Of a stretch of DNA of 64,000 nt, positions 61,749 to 64,000 are shown piece after piece (positions within the stretch are counted from its first letter, which is position 1; each line of letters begins with the position of its first letter). Location of the stretch: contig CALVPT010000001.1 of assembly GCA_944354125.1 (NCBI GenBank), positions 62,001 to 126,000 on the forward strand, in the 5' to 3' direction. A model generated the notes under the pieces. It had not been told where the DNA came from. It saw only the letters and a program-made list of their open reading frames with translations, and did not search any database. The stretch comes from an uncultured Clostridia bacterium (GTDB lineage Bacteria > Bacillota > Clostridia > Christensenellales > Borkfalkiaceae). A program made the translations under genes and the position numbers.

Positions 61749-62969
61749 TTACCTGAGTTTGCTCAGGATTCGCTCGAGAGCATAGCGACAATGTTCGTAG
61801 GTAAGACCGCCCTGGAAATACGCCACATAGGGGGGCTTTACGGGTCCGTCGGCAGAGAGCTCGATAGAAGCGCCCGAAACGAACGTGCCTGCCGCCATTA
61901 TAATTTTATCGTCATAACCGGGCATATCCCAGGCTTCACAGCACACGAAGCTGTCTATGGGAGAGGCATACTGCACTTCCCTTATGAAATTCTGCATTTT
62001 GTCTGAGTCGTCAAACTCTATGCATCTGGTTATGTCATAGGGCATCTTATCTATCGATGGATAGTTTATAAAGCCGAGTTTGCTCATTGCATAGCCGATA
62101 AGAAGCGAGCCCTTGAGCGCCTGCGCAACCGTATGAGGTGCCATAAACAGTCCCTGATAGAAATACTGATAGCCGAACGCATACGAGCCGACTTCCAGCC
62201 CTATCGAAGGCGCGGTCAGCCGTCTGCCTATCGCCTCGATATACTCACTCTTTCCGACAATATAACCGCCCGTGGGAGCAAGTCCGCCGCCCGCATTTTT
62301 TATGAGCGACCCGACGCAGAGATCGGCGCCGACATCGGTGGGTTCAATCTTTTCGACAAACTCGCCGTAGCAATTATCGACAAATATACAACCCTTGAAG
62401 CCGAGCGAGCGCACAAATTCGCAGGCTTTTCCTATCTCCTCGCAGGAAAAAGCATCGCGGAGTTCATAGCCTCTGGAGCGCTGTATATACACAACTTTAA
62501 CGTTTTCAGAGAACTTTTCCCTTATTTCTGAAAAGTTCATCTTGCCGTTCTTGTCGAGGTCACAGCAGACAAAGTTTACGCCCATATCCTTCAAAGAGCC
62601 GATATTCTCGCCGAGGATGACAGGTCTGATCGTATCGTACGGCATGCCGCTCAGACAAAACAGAGTATCGCCAGACTTAAGAAGTCCGAACAGAGCGACT
62701 GAAAGCGAATGCGTACCCGAAAGAAGGTGAGGCGAAACAATGCCTGCCTCCGCATTGAACACGTCGGCATAGAGCTTGCCGAGAGTGTCCCTTCCCTCGT
62801 CGCCGTAACCATATCCCGTAGTCCCGACAAAATGTCTTACCGCGATGCGGTTATTTCTGAATGCCGACAATACCTTAACCTGATTATGGTATGCAATGTC
62901 GTCTGTCTGAGCAAATTTGCCCTTTAAATGCCTTTCGCATTCTTCAATAAAATCAAGATTGGTTGTCAT
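61749..62969 (-). CDS. PLP enzyme of the YnbB/aluminium-resistance family (methionine gamma-lyase-like)
   Basis: Fold-type I PLP protein. FVGTTGYGYGDEGRDTLGKLYA and GTHSLSVALFG bind the cofactor region, and the probable Schiff-base lysine is in GSLIKNAGGGLAPTGGYI. The aluminium-resistance name is historical and not a proven function. ATG 62969 lies within the miaA stop region (17-base overlap) and matches homologues; 62987 would add six residues. The pair with miaA is conserved in Firmicutes (ynbB). Confidence 0.9.
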   Translation of the reverse strand: MTTNLDFIEECERHLKGKFAQTDDIAYHNQVKVLSAFRNNRIAVRHFVGTTGYGYGDEGRDTLGKLYADVFNAEAGIVSPHLLSGTHSLSVALFGLLKSGDTLFCLSGMPYDTIRPVILGENIGSLKDMGVNFVCCDLDKNGKMNFSEIREKFSENVKVVYIQRSRGYELRDAFSCEEIGKACEFVRSLGFKGCIFVDNCYGEFVEKIEPTDVGADLCVGSLIKNAGGGLAPTGGYIVGKSEYIEAIGRRLTAPSIGLEVGSYAFGYQYFYQGLFMAPHTVAQALKGSLLIGYAMSKLGFINYPSIDKMPYDITRCIEFDDSDKMQNFIREVQYASPIDSFVCCEAWDMPGYDDKIIMAAGTFVSGASIELSADGPVKPPYVAYFQGGLTYEHCRYALERILSKLR

Positions 62970-63864
62970 TATATAACTCCAGAACATTGTCAGCCGTCGC
63001 TTCCTGAGGCTTCAACCAATGTATTCCCTTTAATTTTTTGAAAAAAGTAAGCTGCCTTTTTGCATAATGACGGGTATTTTGCTTTATTATGTCACGCATA
63101 GTACTATCATTAAGCTTATTTTTTAAGCCTTCACATACTTCTTTGTAGCCGATTGCCTGAAAACACTGATAAGAAGTGTCTATGCCCCTATCCATAAGTT
63201 CCCTGACCTCTTCTACAAGGCCGCGCTCAAACATCTCGTCTACCCTTGCATCGATTCGTCTGTAGAGCTCGTCCCGAGGAAAATCGATGGCAAAGGCCTC
63301 ATATGCATAGCGAGGCACAAGCTCGTCGCGCTGGTCAGATTTTTTTCTGCCCGTGACATCGAATATTTCAAGAGCCCTTATCACCCTTTTGGTGTCGTTG
63401 GGGTGAAGCACGGCAGCCGTTTCGGGGTCCGCCTCACTAAGCAGGGAAAAAAGGTGGTCTTTGCCTTCGGTTGCAAGAATATTTTCGTACTTACGGCGTA
63501 CGTTCACATCCGAGCCCGTCTTGCCGTAACCTAATTTATATAATATGGAATTGATATAAAAACCAGTGCCTCCGCATATTACAGGCGTCTTGTCCTCTCC
63601 AAGCAACCTGTCTGCTATCGGAAGCGCGCGTTCTTCATACTCGGATACGGAAAAACTGTCTTCAGGCGAGATTATGTCTATCATGTGATGCATAACCCCC
63701 TGCATTTCAGCCTGCGCAGGCTTAGCCGTTCCGATATTCAATCCCCTGTAAATGAGCTGGGAATCGGCGGAAATTATTTCGCTGTCAAGTTTTTTAGCGC
63801 ATTCTACGGCAAGCGCCGTCTTGCCCGTAGCCGTCGCGCCGCATATCACAAGCAACCTTTTCAA
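62953..63864 (-). CDS. miaA: tRNA dimethylallyltransferase MiaA
   Basis: Adds a dimethylallyl group to A37 of tRNAs that read U-starting codons. P-loop CGATATGKTALA, then SADSQLIYRGLNIGTAKP, and the HMIDIISPEDSFSVSEY region. Length 303 is normal. The start is TTG 63864, one base after the mutL stop, with AGAGG in the mutL tail as ribosome binding site. Confidence 0.95.
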   Translation of the reverse strand: MKRLLVICGATATGKTALAVECAKKLDSEIISADSQLIYRGLNIGTAKPAQAEMQGVMHHMIDIISPEDSFSVSEYEERALPIADRLLGEDKTPVICGGTGFYINSILYKLGYGKTGSDVNVRRKYENILATEGKDHLFSLLSEADPETAAVLHPNDTKRVIRALEIFDVTGRKKSDQRDELVPRYAYEAFAIDFPRDELYRRIDARVDEMFERGLVEEVRELMDRGIDTSYQCFQAIGYKEVCEGLKNKLNDSTMRDIIKQNTRHYAKRQLTFFKKLKGIHWLKPQEATADNVLELYNDNQS

Positions 63865-63865
63865 T

Positions 63866-64000
63866 TTACACTATCCTCTTGAACATCTTTTCGATAGCAC
63901 TCTTTGAAAGTTTGACGCAAATCGGTCTGCCGTGCGGGCACTTAAGCCCCATGTCGCCCTGCAACATCTCCATGAGCTTTTCCCTCTCGCCTTCGGTCAG
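63866..64000 (-). CDS. mutL: DNA mismatch repair protein MutL, C-terminal end
   Basis: Only the last 44 codons are in the window. They read LTEGEREKLMEML and then CPHGRPICVKLSKSAIEKMF before the end KRIV. CPHGRP is a zinc-site motif of the endonuclease-type MutL C-terminal domain found in bacteria without MutH. Order mutL-miaA is common in Firmicutes. Confidence 0.93.
   Translation of the reverse strand: MTEGEREKLMEMLQGDMGLKCPHGRPICVKLSKSAIEKMFKRIV

Overview
The window looks like a chromosomal segment from an anaerobic, endospore-forming member of the Clostridia. The evidence is a complete spoIIIA operon (AA to AH), SpoIVB, a YtfJ/GerW-family protein, the IspH-S1 fusion typical of Clostridia, a sodium-pumping decarboxylase cluster, AdhE and the GlgC/GlgD pair. 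Genus cannot be told from the sequence alone; a gut-associated Clostridia lineage is a reasonable guess.

Layout. 1-3100 is accessory DNA: the tail of a P-loop kinase, a strongly promoted and heavily structured non-coding stretch, a hairpin-rich candidate transfer origin, a MobV relaxase and small ORFs, ending in a terminator beside the 3' end of tRNA-Leu. 3202-6876 carries adhE and a phosphotransferase-like gene. 6937-13706 is a glycogen operon (glgC, glgD, glgA, glgP) behind a structured leader. An AT-rich 1.2 kb gene-free stretch follows. 14951-18171 holds a tyrosine recombinase, a frameshifted hflX, a cysteine-rich mini-protein and lexA. 18179-21820 holds DUF2953, ytfJ, dac and rluB bracketed by inverted copies of a roughly 230 bp repeat. 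21829-25463 is lysA, an M50 peptidase, scpA and scpB. 25506-40824 runs on the minus strand: a second DacF-type peptidase, a membrane protein, spoIVB, recN, argR, nadK, tlyA, dxs, ispA, folD, nusB, asp23 and spoIIIAH to spoIIIAA. 40875-48336 has htpG, ispH-rpsA, plsC, an aroH-cmk fusion and a flavoprotein. 48352-53264 is the Na+ pump decarboxylase cluster. 53453-63868 contains a TVP38-family protein, rnhA, proC, tRNA-Trp with two decayed tandem copies, nudix, purB, ppiB, a dCMP deaminase, groESL, a PLP enzyme and miaA. mutL enters at the right edge.

How the parts fit. glgC/D/A/P make and break down glycogen. AdhE regenerates NAD+, and the decarboxylase cluster turns the free energy of decarboxylation into a sodium gradient. 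dxs, ispA, ispH and folD supply isoprenoid and one-carbon precursors. The spoIIIA/spoIVB genes serve mother cell-forespore communication. The points most worth a second look are the structured RNA candidates at 570-985 and 6972-7160, the inverted 230 bp repeats, the 11-6-11 palindrome upstream of the recombinase, the tRNA-Trp pseudo-array, the AroH-Cmk fusion and the divergent carboxyltransferase of the decarboxylase cluster.
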